Part shown: positions 14,526-20,985 of the stretch, piece by piece | Layout of the letters: every line of letters starts with the position of its first letter | Numbering within the stretch: position 1 is the stretch's first letter | Virus record (IMG/VR): IMGVR_UViG_3300042565_000142 | Location: 1 to 24,140 of that record | Source of the DNA: a virus | Reading direction: 5' to 3' (one strand) | Length of the DNA: 24,140 nucleotides | The notes under the pieces: generated by a model | Databases searched by the model: none | What the model was told of the DNA's origin: nothing | Seen by the model: only the letters and a program-made list of their open reading frames with translations | Position numbers and translations under genes: made by a program

Positions 14526-14531
14526 GCCGCA

Positions 14532-14699
14532 ATGACAAAAGAACAGCTTATCAAATTGGCAGGGTCACAGAGTGAGCTTGCAAGGCTTTTGGGCATCAGC
14601 AAGCCTGCGGTCTGCCAGTGGAAGGCACAAATCCCTGAGTTGCGTTTGCGCCAGCTCAAGGACTTGAAGCCTGAGTGGTTTTTAACGGAGGAAACATGA
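14532..14699 (+). CDS. Cro-like transcriptional repressor, 55 aa
   Basis: The product is one helix-turn-helix domain: QSELARLLGISKPAVCQW (residues 13-30) followed by KAQIPELRLRQLKDLKPEWF, the typical ending of Cro/YdaS-like phage repressors (IPELR..QL..L.PEW). It is first in the rightward operon and diverges from the leftward one, as Cro does. Likely binds the nearby AAGTTA repeats to tune both promoters. No ribosome site is seen upstream, consistent with a leaderless message. No partner CI gene is visible. ATGA couples it to the next gene, whose GGAGG site lies within its last codons. Confidence 0.85.
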   Translation: MTKEQLIKLAGSQSELARLLGISKPAVCQWKAQIPELRLRQLKDLKPEWFLTEET

Positions 14700-14845
14700 A
14701 AAAAGCACTGATTGCAATTTGGATTGCAGCATCAACCACAACGGTCTGGGCGGCTTGCTCAACGCACACCTACTATGCCAATGGAAGGTATGTCACCTGC
14801 ACCACCTGCTGTTATGGAAATAATTGCAACACCAACTGTTATTGA
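14696..14845 (+). CDS. Secreted Cys-rich microprotein, 49 aa
   Basis: CGGAGG lies six to seven bases before ATG 14696, which overlaps the cro-like stop. The N terminus is a classic signal peptide (MKKALIAIWIAASTTTVWAA) with likely cleavage after A20. The mature 29 residues are packed with cysteine, tyrosine, threonine and asparagine: C21, C35, C38, C39, C44 and C48 in CSTHTYYANGRYVTC and TCCYGNNCNTNC. Six cysteines could form three disulfides in the periplasm. C21 at the cleavage site lacks a good lipobox. Function unknown; host envelope modulation or superinfection exclusion are possibilities given its early position. Confidence 0.75.
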   Translation: MKKALIAIWIAASTTTVWAACSTHTYYANGRYVTCTTCCYGNNCNTNCY

Positions 14846-14889
14846 TTTATAGTTGAGGCACGGCTACCTTTAGCGGGGGAAAAGACGAT

Positions 14890-14926
14890 TCGTTACCGTC
14901 CTGCCGAGGCTTCTTTCCAGTAACGA
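14890..14926 (+). other. Stem-loop in the leader of the replication gene
   Basis: TCGTTAC (14890-14896) pairs with GTAACGA (14920-14926) across a 23-base loop that has its own small CCT/AGG stem. It lies in the 103-base gap between the microprotein and the DUF1376 gene. It lacks a T-run, so it is not a simple terminator. It might be an mRNA control or processing element. The rest of the gap shows no promoter I can support. Confidence 0.35.
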
Positions 14927-14948
14927 CAACCGACAACGTGAGGTTTAT

Positions 14949-15728
14949 ATGCACTACTACACGCACCACATTGGTGACTTCCTAAAAGACACAGGACACC
15001 TTAGCAACGACCAAATGGGCGTTTATCTGAGGATGCTCTGGCGATATTACCTTGACGAAAAGCCACTACAAGACGATTGCGAAAGCATTGCGTTTGCTAT
15101 GCGTTCGGATGAAAAAACCGTGCGCTTGATACTGCGCCATTTCTTTGTTTTGCATGAAGATGGATGGCGGCACAACAGGTGTGACAAGGAAATTGCCAGA
15201 TACCATGAAAAGAGTGGGAAGGCATCAGAAAGTGCAAACGCACGATGGAAGAATGCGAAGGCAATGCGAACGCATACCGAACGCATTGCGGATGCACCTG
15301 TTTTTGATGCTAACCAAGAACCAATAACCAATAACCAAGTAAATACATATATATGTCCGCCTGACGGCGAACTTGAGGCGATGACGGCTTCAAAAATACC
15401 AGCCTGTCAACATCAAGGGGTCATTGAGTTGTACCACCAGCACTTGCCAACTTTACGCAGGGTTGAGGTCTGGAATGCAACGAGGCAGGGTTATTTGCGG
15501 CAACGATGGCGGGAAGTGGCTGAAGAACTGGCGCAGGAAAAGCCCATCGAGATTGCAAATGTCTTGAACTGGTGGGGTGATTTTTTCCAGCACATTGGCA
15601 AAAGTAAATTCCTAACTGGCAAAGTCAACAGCAAGGATGGTCGGGCATTCACTGCCGACCTTGAGTGGATTTTGAAACCAACCAATTTTGCAAAAATCGT
15701 AGAGGGAAAATATCATGGCAATAACTAA
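14949..15728 (+). CDS. DUF1376-type phage replication protein, 259 aa
   Basis: Probable replication initiator or organiser. GTGAGG precedes ATG 14949. The N-terminal 90 residues match the DUF1376 layout: MHYYTHHIGDFLKDTGHLS, then MGVYLRMLWRYYLDEKPL and the RHFFVLHEDGWRHNRCDKEI section, a winged-helix-like fold. A basic linker (SANARWKNAKAMR) follows. The C terminus ends GRAFTADLEWILKPTNFAKI then a short basic tail (VEGKYHGNN), typical of phage O-like replication proteins. No helicase gene or polymerase is visible, so the host replisome is presumably recruited. It overlaps the next gene by 14 bases. Confidence 0.8.
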   Translation: MHYYTHHIGDFLKDTGHLSNDQMGVYLRMLWRYYLDEKPLQDDCESIAFAMRSDEKTVRLILRHFFVLHEDGWRHNRCDKEIARYHEKSGKASESANARWKNAKAMRTHTERIADAPVFDANQEPITNNQVNTYICPPDGELEAMTASKIPACQHQGVIELYHQHLPTLRRVEVWNATRQGYLRQRWREVAEELAQEKPIEIANVLNWWGDFFQHIGKSKFLTGKVNSKDGRAFTADLEWILKPTNFAKIVEGKYHGNN

Positions 15729-16101
15729 TTTCAGAAAAGACGAGCCGCAGGACAATCTTGACCACCTTATGTGTCAAGCGCATGGTTGCCCAAACCGCTG
15801 GTCAGTTGACCGTGGAAGCCGCCTGTGTTCAGCCCATGCATGGGAAGAGCCACATAAATGGCCGCAGATTACAGAAAGCCTTTTCTACAAAACAAACTCA
15901 AAACAAGTTGACAACCTGCCGCCAATTAAATTTAGTGAAGCAGAAAAAAGGGAAGTAATACAGAATTTGCGTCAACTTTCATCAAACAACCAAGACCAAA
16001 AGCAATGGGCAAAGGTTTTGCAGCAAAAAGAACAGGCTGGGGAAAACCTTAGCAAAATCCAGCGTGAGGCATGGCGCACTGCCTTGAAGCACCATGTTTA
16101 A
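15715..16101 (+). CDS. Putative zinc-binding small phage protein, 128 aa
   Basis: GAGGG lies upstream of ATG 15715. Residues 20-41 hold a possible zinc site: C20 and C25 (MCQAHGCPNRW), C38 and H41 (LCSAHAW). The C-terminal half is charged and helical (FSEAEKREVIQNLRQL, QWAKVLQQKEQAG). Position just after the replication protein suggests a helicase loader or replication accessory, but no ATPase motif is present. The stop overlaps the methyltransferase start by eight bases. Confidence 0.7.
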   Translation: MAITNFRKDEPQDNLDHLMCQAHGCPNRWSVDRGSRLCSAHAWEEPHKWPQITESLFYKTNSKQVDNLPPIKFSEAEKREVIQNLRQLSSNNQDQKQWAKVLQQKEQAGENLSKIQREAWRTALKHHV

Positions 16102-17170
16102 CAAAATTGAATTTGGTGATTGCCGAGAAACCATGCGGCGATGGAAAGAACAGGGCATCAAAGCACAAACTTGCGTGACCAGCCCTCCTTATTTTGGCTT
16201 GCGTGATTACGGAACTGGAAAATGGGTTGGCGGTGACAAAAACTGTGATCATGTGGAAAGTGAAAATAAACATGGCGGTCAAAGAGCAGACAGAAACCAA
16301 GAAGGCTACAAAAAAAAATACAAAGATGTTTGTAAGAAATGCAATGCTGTGCGTGAAGATGGTCAAATTGGATTGGAAGAAACCCCAGAGCAATACATTC
16401 ACGCAATGGTTGAAGTGTTCCGATGCGTTTGGGATGTGCTTGAGGATGATGGGACGCTATGGCTGAACATTGGAGATAGTTATTGCAACAGCAATGGCTT
16501 TGCAAGGGCTAGTCCTGAGTACCAACGTGAAGGCAGAAACAATATGCCAGCCAATGACAGAAAGCTGGACAAACTGCATGAGACAGGCTTAAAGACCAAA
16601 GACCTTATCGGTATCCCTTGGATGCTGGCCTTTGCATTGAGGGCTGACGGCTGGTATCTACGTCAAGACATCATCTGGCACAAGCCAAACCCAATGCCTG
16701 AGTCGGTGCAAGACAGATGCACCAAGTCGCATGAATACATTTTCTTGATGAGTAAGTCGCAGAAGTATCACTACGACCATGAGGCGATTAAAGAAGAAGC
16801 AATTAGTGCTGGCATCATTGGTGGTTCTTTTCAGGGAAGACAGGGTGGTGCTGAATACCACACACAAAGCGGCGGTGTTGGCAGTGAAGCAAAAGAATAC
16901 CTAAACAAGAATAAGCGTAGTGTTTGGACGATACCTGTCAAACCCTACGAAGGCGCACATTTCGCCGTCTTTCCTCAAGACTTGATTGAGCCTTGCATCC
17001 TTGCTGGCGCACCTGTTGGCGGTATAGTCCTTGACCCTTTCATGGGTAGCGGCACAACGGCACAAGTGGCACAAAACCTTGGGCGGCAATACCTTGGCTG
17101 TGAATTGAATCCAGACTACAAACCACTGCAAGACAAAAGAATTAGCCAAATGTCTTTGGAATTAATATGA
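16094..17170 (+). CDS. Beta-class DNA methyltransferase (N4-cytosine/N6-adenine) with zinc-ribbon insert, 358 aa
   Basis: Transfers methyl from S-adenosylmethionine to an amino group of A or C. Catalytic motif IV TSPPY is at 29-33 and cofactor motif I LDPFMGSGTT at 313-322; the order IV before I defines the beta class. TSPPY is more usual in N4-cytosine enzymes, so that is favoured. Between them a putative zinc ribbon (C51, H53, C80, C83) precedes TPEQYIHAMVEVFRCVWDVL, the normal layout of a phage N4/N6 methylase family. DGTLWLNIGDSY (119-130) and ALRADGWYLRQDIIWHKPNP (181-200) are family segments. No restriction enzyme gene is near, so it is an orphan, probably protecting phage DNA. Confidence 0.9.
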   Translation: MFNKIEFGDCRETMRRWKEQGIKAQTCVTSPPYFGLRDYGTGKWVGGDKNCDHVESENKHGGQRADRNQEGYKKKYKDVCKKCNAVREDGQIGLEETPEQYIHAMVEVFRCVWDVLEDDGTLWLNIGDSYCNSNGFARASPEYQREGRNNMPANDRKLDKLHETGLKTKDLIGIPWMLAFALRADGWYLRQDIIWHKPNPMPESVQDRCTKSHEYIFLMSKSQKYHYDHEAIKEEAISAGIIGGSFQGRQGGAEYHTQSGGVGSEAKEYLNKNKRSVWTIPVKPYEGAHFAVFPQDLIEPCILAGAPVGGIVLDPFMGSGTTAQVAQNLGRQYLGCELNPDYKPLQDKRISQMSLELI

Positions 17171-17173
17171 ACC

Positions 17174-17449
17174 ATGACCACAAATCCCTACTGGACAGAA
17201 GACGGGAAGGCCAAGAATTTAGCCTTGCTGACATCAACAGAGCGTTGCAAGATGCTGGAGACCTTGCGCCAGACCGAGGCGAGAGACTGGATTCGTCGAT
17301 ACCGACTGAAAGCAAAACAACTGGGGGCACTAGCAGCACAGGCATGGTGGGAGGGTCTCAAATTGAGCCTAAAGAAGCGGCGTGGCCAGGCTGGTCTCGA
17401 TACCTTGATTGCAGAAATGGAGAGACAACGTGATGTCAATCGTCTTTGA
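17174..17449 (+). CDS. Conserved small phage protein, 91 aa
   Basis: The chain YWTEDGKAKNLALLTSTERC followed by KMLETLRQTEARDWIRRY and AWWEGLKLSLKKRRGQAGL matches a small helical phage family I remember (DUF7696-like) found beside RusA and replication genes. ATG 17174 lacks a clear site; GGA lies about 14 bases upstream. A second frame, 17167-17433, is open over the same stretch with tidier junctions, so the locus needs proteomic confirmation. It overlaps RusA by 17 bases. Function unknown; nucleic-acid binding is plausible from the basic helices. Confidence 0.65.
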   Translation: MTTNPYWTEDGKAKNLALLTSTERCKMLETLRQTEARDWIRRYRLKAKQLGALAAQAWWEGLKLSLKKRRGQAGLDTLIAEMERQRDVNRL

Positions 17450-17852
17450 TGTGCCACTTGAACCCAAGGGCAAAGGCCGACCGAGGTTTTCCCGACATGG
17501 AAAGTTCACCAAGGTTTACACCGACCAAGCAACACTTGATTACGAAACTGCAATCCAACTGTATGCCAGCAAAGCAATGGGGGCAAGCAAACCACTAGAA
17601 ACGCCTGTGAGCGTCTATTTGTACATCAGGATACCCATACCCCAGTCGTACTCGAAAAAGCGTACAGAGGCTTGTTTAAGCGGTTCTGAACGCCCAGCAA
17701 AGAAACCAGACATTGACAACGTGGCGAAGGCATTTTTGGACGCAATGAACGGCACGGTTTATCTTGATGACACCCAAGTGGTCGAGCTGAACATTAAAAA
17801 GGTCTATTCAGCGGTGGCTGGGGTGGATGTAGCAATCATGGAGGCAAAATGA
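17433..17852 (+). CDS. rusA: RusA-family Holliday junction resolvase, 139 aa
   Basis: Cuts four-way DNA junctions so that recombined or replicated phage DNA can be packaged. I chose ATG 17433 because it starts at the conserved MSIVFDVPLEPKGKGRPRF; an upstream ATG at 17409 adds only codons that overlap the previous gene. GGAGAG lies upstream. The acidic active-site segment is visible: KPDIDNVAKAFLDAMNG (91-107, D93 and D95) and VYLDDTQV (109-116, D112 and D113). PKGKGRPR (11-18) is the basic DNA-binding start of the family. It would finish recombination begun by Erf and YqaJ. Confidence 0.9.
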   Translation: MSIVFDVPLEPKGKGRPRFSRHGKFTKVYTDQATLDYETAIQLYASKAMGASKPLETPVSVYLYIRIPIPQSYSKKRTEACLSGSERPAKKPDIDNVAKAFLDAMNGTVYLDDTQVVELNIKKVYSAVAGVDVAIMEAK

Positions 17853-18178
17853 GACCAGAAGATGCGGCGCAAACCATCAGAGATAAAGCCCCAGCATTTG
17901 GGGAAGCCAAAGCCCAACGGGTTTACCTTGAGGAATTCCGCAAATCCAAAAAAGCCTTGCTGATGAAAGATGCCTTAACATTGGGCATTGAAGCGGCAAA
18001 CGCGCAGGAACGAGAAGCGTATGCCCACCCAAGTTATCAACAGCTTATTCGTGGACTGGCTGAAGCGATTGAAAAAGAGGAAACGCTGAAATGGGAGATT
18101 GAGGCGGCACGACTGGACATCGAGATTTGGCGTTCACGGGAAGCAACCAACAGAAACCAAGACAGGGCGCACCAATGA
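17849..18178 (+). CDS. Small helical phage protein, 109 aa
   Basis: ATGA junctions link it to RusA upstream and the second methyltransferase downstream. The product is charged and helical, with EAKAQRVYLEEFRKSKKALL near residues 19-38 and a C-terminal coiled coil. This resembles a conserved phage protein often located near RusA, without known function. No metal or nucleotide motif is seen. Confidence 0.7.
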   Translation: MRPEDAAQTIRDKAPAFGEAKAQRVYLEEFRKSKKALLMKDALTLGIEAANAQEREAYAHPSYQQLIRGLAEAIEKEETLKWEIEAARLDIEIWRSREATNRNQDRAHQ

Positions 18179-18870
18179 AAATCGAATTTGAAAACGCAAC
18201 GTTATATTTAGGAGATTGCATGGACATTCTGCCTACGCTTGACAAGGTAGATGCCGTGATTACTGACCCGCCTTATGGCATTAACGAAAACAGTAAAAAA
18301 GTTGCGTCTAGACAAAGAAAAAATAGCAATTCAAAGGCATTGGCAGACCAACGAGATTATGGGGATTTTAATTGGGATGAATTTGCACCATCAAATGATT
18401 TGATTAATTTAGTACGAACAAAGGGACAGCACCAAGCCTTTTTTGGTGGCAACTATTTCACATTACCCCCTACATCATGCTGGCTAGTATGGGACAAGCT
18501 GAATGGCGACAACGACTTTGCTGATTGCGAACTGTGCTGGACGAACTGGCCTAAGGCTGTACGCCGCTTGCAATGGCGCTGGAACGGCATGATTCGGCAA
18601 GGAAATGAGGAACGCTATCACCCAACACAAAAGCCACTTGAGGTTATGAAATGGGTTATTACCTTATGCCCTAAATCTGAAACCATACTTGACCCATTTA
18701 CGGGAAGTGGCACAACTGGTGTAGCAGCCATCCAGATGGGTAGGAAGTTCATTGGTATAGAGCGAGAGCCTAAATATTTTGATATTGCTTGCAAACGTAT
18801 AGAGCAAGCATCAAAACAAGTGGATATGTTTGTTAGACAACCCAAGGCGGTTCAAGAGGTAATGTTTTGA
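18175..18870 (+). CDS. Second beta-class DNA methyltransferase, DPPY type (probable N6-adenine), 231 aa
   Basis: I chose ATG 18175 (ATGA overlap); a longer frame to 18127 has no support. Motif IV DPPYG is at 31-35 and motif I DPFTGSGTTG at 173-182, again the beta-class order, with HPTQKP (149-154) as the family's conserved segment before motif I. DPPY favours N6-adenine methylation. The FIGIEREPKYFDIACKRI ending (192-209) is typical. A small target-recognition region sits between (residues 36-100). No nuclease partner is visible, so the genome carries two orphan enzymes with different catalytic motifs and probably two target sites. Confidence 0.9.
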   Translation: MKIEFENATLYLGDCMDILPTLDKVDAVITDPPYGINENSKKVASRQRKNSNSKALADQRDYGDFNWDEFAPSNDLINLVRTKGQHQAFFGGNYFTLPPTSCWLVWDKLNGDNDFADCELCWTNWPKAVRRLQWRWNGMIRQGNEERYHPTQKPLEVMKWVITLCPKSETILDPFTGSGTTGVAAIQMGRKFIGIEREPKYFDIACKRIEQASKQVDMFVRQPKAVQEVMF

Positions 18871-19052
18871 AATGCCCCGAATGCGGGACATGGACAATAG
18901 TCAAAGAAACGAGAATATCCACAGGCAATACACGCAGAAGGCGCTTGGAATGTGCCAATATGCACAGATTTTCCACATTGGAGACCATAGTTGATAGAAA
19001 AACATTCTTACGTCAGAAGCAAAAAACTGCTGAAGATGGTGGCAAGCCTTGA
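18867..19052 (+). CDS. NrdR-like zinc-ribbon protein, 61 aa, TTG start
   Basis: TTG 18867 is preceded by AGAGGT (18854-18859) and overlaps the previous TGA (TTGA). The product starts MKCPECG and continues ETRISTGNTRRRRLEC...HRFSTLETI, which follows the zinc-ribbon half of the NrdR repressor (CPxC, arginine run, F.T.E). The metal ligands look like C3, C6, C29 and H33, whereas NrdR uses four cysteines. The ATP-cone of NrdR is absent. It may bind DNA or regulate host or phage genes. No ATG is available in this frame. Confidence 0.7.
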   Translation: MKCPECGTWTIVKETRISTGNTRRRRLECANMHRFSTLETIVDRKTFLRQKQKTAEDGGKP

Positions 19053-19305
19053 TTGCCAAACCTGCGGGTCGGGTCACATGGTCCAAGCCGCACACACAAA
19101 CTGGGGCGGCGGCAAAGGCAGGGGCATCAAGGCCAGTGACAATCTGGTGGCGGCTTTATGCCTGAAATGCCATTACGAGATTGACCAAGGGAAAACACTA
19201 AGCAAACAGGAAAGGCAAGACTTATGGCAAAAGGCGCATATTGCAACCATTGCTGCTCTCGCAGAAGATTGGCCTGTGGATGTTCCCAAACCGATGGAGA
19301 CTTAA
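18991..19305 (+). CDS. HNH-like zinc nuclease-fold phage protein, 104 aa, TTG start
   Basis: TTGGAGACC puts GGAG seven bases before TTG 18991; an ATG at 19036 would remove the conserved RSKKLLKMVASL start. Metal ligands are C22 and C25 (DCQTC), H35 (QAAHTNW), C57, C60 and H61 (CLKCH). GGGKGRGIKASDNLVAALC and the DQGKTLSK section match a family of phage HNH-fold proteins (DUF1364/Ref-like). In related phages such HNH proteins beside terminase help packaging, so a role in DNA cleavage at packaging is possible. It overlaps the zinc-ribbon gene by 62 bases and abuts the small terminase. Confidence 0.75.
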   Translation: MIEKHSYVRSKKLLKMVASLDCQTCGSGHMVQAAHTNWGGGKGRGIKASDNLVAALCLKCHYEIDQGKTLSKQERQDLWQKAHIATIAALAEDWPVDVPKPMET

Positions 19306-19743
19306 ATGAAAACCGTCAACAAACCCAAAACTAAACCAAAAAGCCCAGATAGAGCAGAACTAGCCGATTTGGTCTTTGCGGGTATGCGAAACGGTCTAAG
19401 CGCCCACCAAGCCTGCAAACAAATCGGCCTGCCTCAAAGTACATTTAACCACTGGCTTAATGATGACTCTAAAATGGCGGCAGAGTACGCGCGCGCGAGG
19501 GAAGACTTAATCGAGCACATAGCCTCGGAGACCTTAAAAATTGCTGACACCCCTGTGGGAAGTACAGACAGCGGCGCAACCGATTCTGGCGCAGTGCAAA
19601 AACAGAGATTACAGGTTGATACTAGAAAATGGCTTTTGTCGAAGTTAGCCCCGAAAAAATGGGGCGATAAGTTAGAGCTTTCCAGTGACCCAGAAAACCC
19701 ACTGTTTGAAAAACTTGAACGTGTTGTAGTCAAAAATGGGTAA
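19306..19743 (+). CDS. terS: Terminase small subunit, Sf6-like, 145 aa
   Basis: Recognises phage DNA and feeds it to the large subunit. GGAGAC precedes ATG 19306, directly after the previous stop. The N-terminal DNA-binding domain has a helix-turn-helix (GLSAHQACKQIGLPQSTFNH, residues about 30-49) followed by WLNDD and a helical oligomerisation region (AREDLIEHIASETLKIAD). The ending WLLSKLAPKKWGDKLEL is common to Sf6-type small terminases (about 140 aa). The ORF overlaps the large subunit by eight bases. Confidence 0.9.
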   Translation: MKTVNKPKTKPKSPDRAELADLVFAGMRNGLSAHQACKQIGLPQSTFNHWLNDDSKMAAEYARAREDLIEHIASETLKIADTPVGSTDSGATDSGAVQKQRLQVDTRKWLLSKLAPKKWGDKLELSSDPENPLFEKLERVVVKNG

Positions 19744-20962
19744 AACCCTACAAATCCACACTCCAGAATGGTGCTTGCCATTGCTTGAGCCAGCCCGATA
19801 CAAGGGCGCATGGGGTGGTCGGGGCAGCGGTAAGTCTCATGCCTTTGCCGAGCTGATGATTGAGGAACACATCATCGACCCCAAGCGAAGAAGCGTTTGC
19901 GTCCGTGAAATACAGAAGTCCCTTAACCAATCGGTCAAACGTCTGCTGGAAACCAAGATTGAGGCCATGAATGCTGGGGCTTACTTTGAAGTCCAGGATT
20001 CGGTCATCAAGTCCAAAAAGGGCGATGGGGCGATTATTTTCCAAGGGATGCAGAACCATACCGCCGACAGTATTAAGTCGCTGGAAGGGTACGACTGCGC
20101 TTGGGTTGAGGAAGCCCAATCACTCAGCCAGACCAGTCTTGACCTATTGAGGCCAACAATCCGCAAACCAAACAGCGAGCTGTGGTTTACATGGAATCCT
20201 CGCCAGGAATCCGACCCAGTGGATTTTCTACTGCGGGGGCCAGAGCCGCCGGCCAGCGCAACGGTCATCAAGGTGAACTTTGGTGAAAACCCGTGGTTTC
20301 CTGATGTCCTGCGGGAAGAAATGGAGTACGACAAACGGCGTGACCCTGACAAGTATCAGCACGTTTGGATGGGTCAGTATCTGCGAAACAGCAACAGCCG
20401 TGTGTTCAGGAACTGGAAGATTGATGACTTTGAAGCCCCGCAAGAAGCGATCCACCGACTTGGCGCCGACTGGGGATTCTCGGTTGACCCGACAGTATTG
20501 GTGCGATGCCACATTATTGGGCGTACCCTGTACATTGACTATGAGGCGTATATGGTGGGCTGTGAGATTGTCAATACGCCTGAACTGTTCATGCAAGTGC
20601 CAGAGGCCGAGAAGTGGCCGATCGTTGCCGACTCAGCTCGACCAGAGACCATCAGCCACATGAAGCGCAACGGTTTTCCAAAGATAATGACAGCGGTCAA
20701 AGGGCCAAAGTCGGTCGAGGAAGGCATCGAGTTCTTAAAGAATTACGACATCGTGGTTCACCCGCGGTGTATTCACACCATTGACGAACTGAGCCTGTAC
20801 AGTTATAAATCAGACCCATTGACGGGGCGAATCCTGCCCCAGCTCGAGGACAAAAAGAATCATGTAATTGATGCTTTGCGGTATGCGTGTGAGGGCATCA
20901 GGCGGTCAGCGGTCACAAAACCAGCTACATTTACGCCATTGCCCAATGTCAAACGCTGGTAG
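19736..20962 (+). CDS. terL: Terminase large subunit, Sf6/PBSX type, 408 aa
   Basis: ATP-driven motor and nuclease that packages DNA into the prohead. ATPase: Walker A GGRGSGKS (27-34), Walker B YDCAWVEEA (119-127, with E125/E126), coupling motif FTWNP (151-155). Nuclease: D245 (GADWGFSVD), D299 (VADSARPE) and D379 (NHVIDALRYA), the RNase-H-like triad. The length is typical for this subfamily (Sf6 gp2 is 470 aa). Headful packaging is usual for such enzymes, so the phage DNA ends would be terminally redundant. It ends 23 bases before the portal gene. Confidence 0.95.
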   Translation: MGKTLQIHTPEWCLPLLEPARYKGAWGGRGSGKSHAFAELMIEEHIIDPKRRSVCVREIQKSLNQSVKRLLETKIEAMNAGAYFEVQDSVIKSKKGDGAIIFQGMQNHTADSIKSLEGYDCAWVEEAQSLSQTSLDLLRPTIRKPNSELWFTWNPRQESDPVDFLLRGPEPPASATVIKVNFGENPWFPDVLREEMEYDKRRDPDKYQHVWMGQYLRNSNSRVFRNWKIDDFEAPQEAIHRLGADWGFSVDPTVLVRCHIIGRTLYIDYEAYMVGCEIVNTPELFMQVPEAEKWPIVADSARPETISHMKRNGFPKIMTAVKGPKSVEEGIEFLKNYDIVVHPRCIHTIDELSLYSYKSDPLTGRILPQLEDKKNHVIDALRYACEGIRRSAVTKPATFTPLPNVKRW

Positions 20963-20985
20963 ATAATCGCCCCAAAAGGACAAAT

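Noticed and set aside
18872-18994. 40-codon ATG frame overlapping the zinc-ribbon gene
   Set aside because: The TTG frame gives a recognisable zinc ribbon, whereas this frame gives no recognisable pattern.
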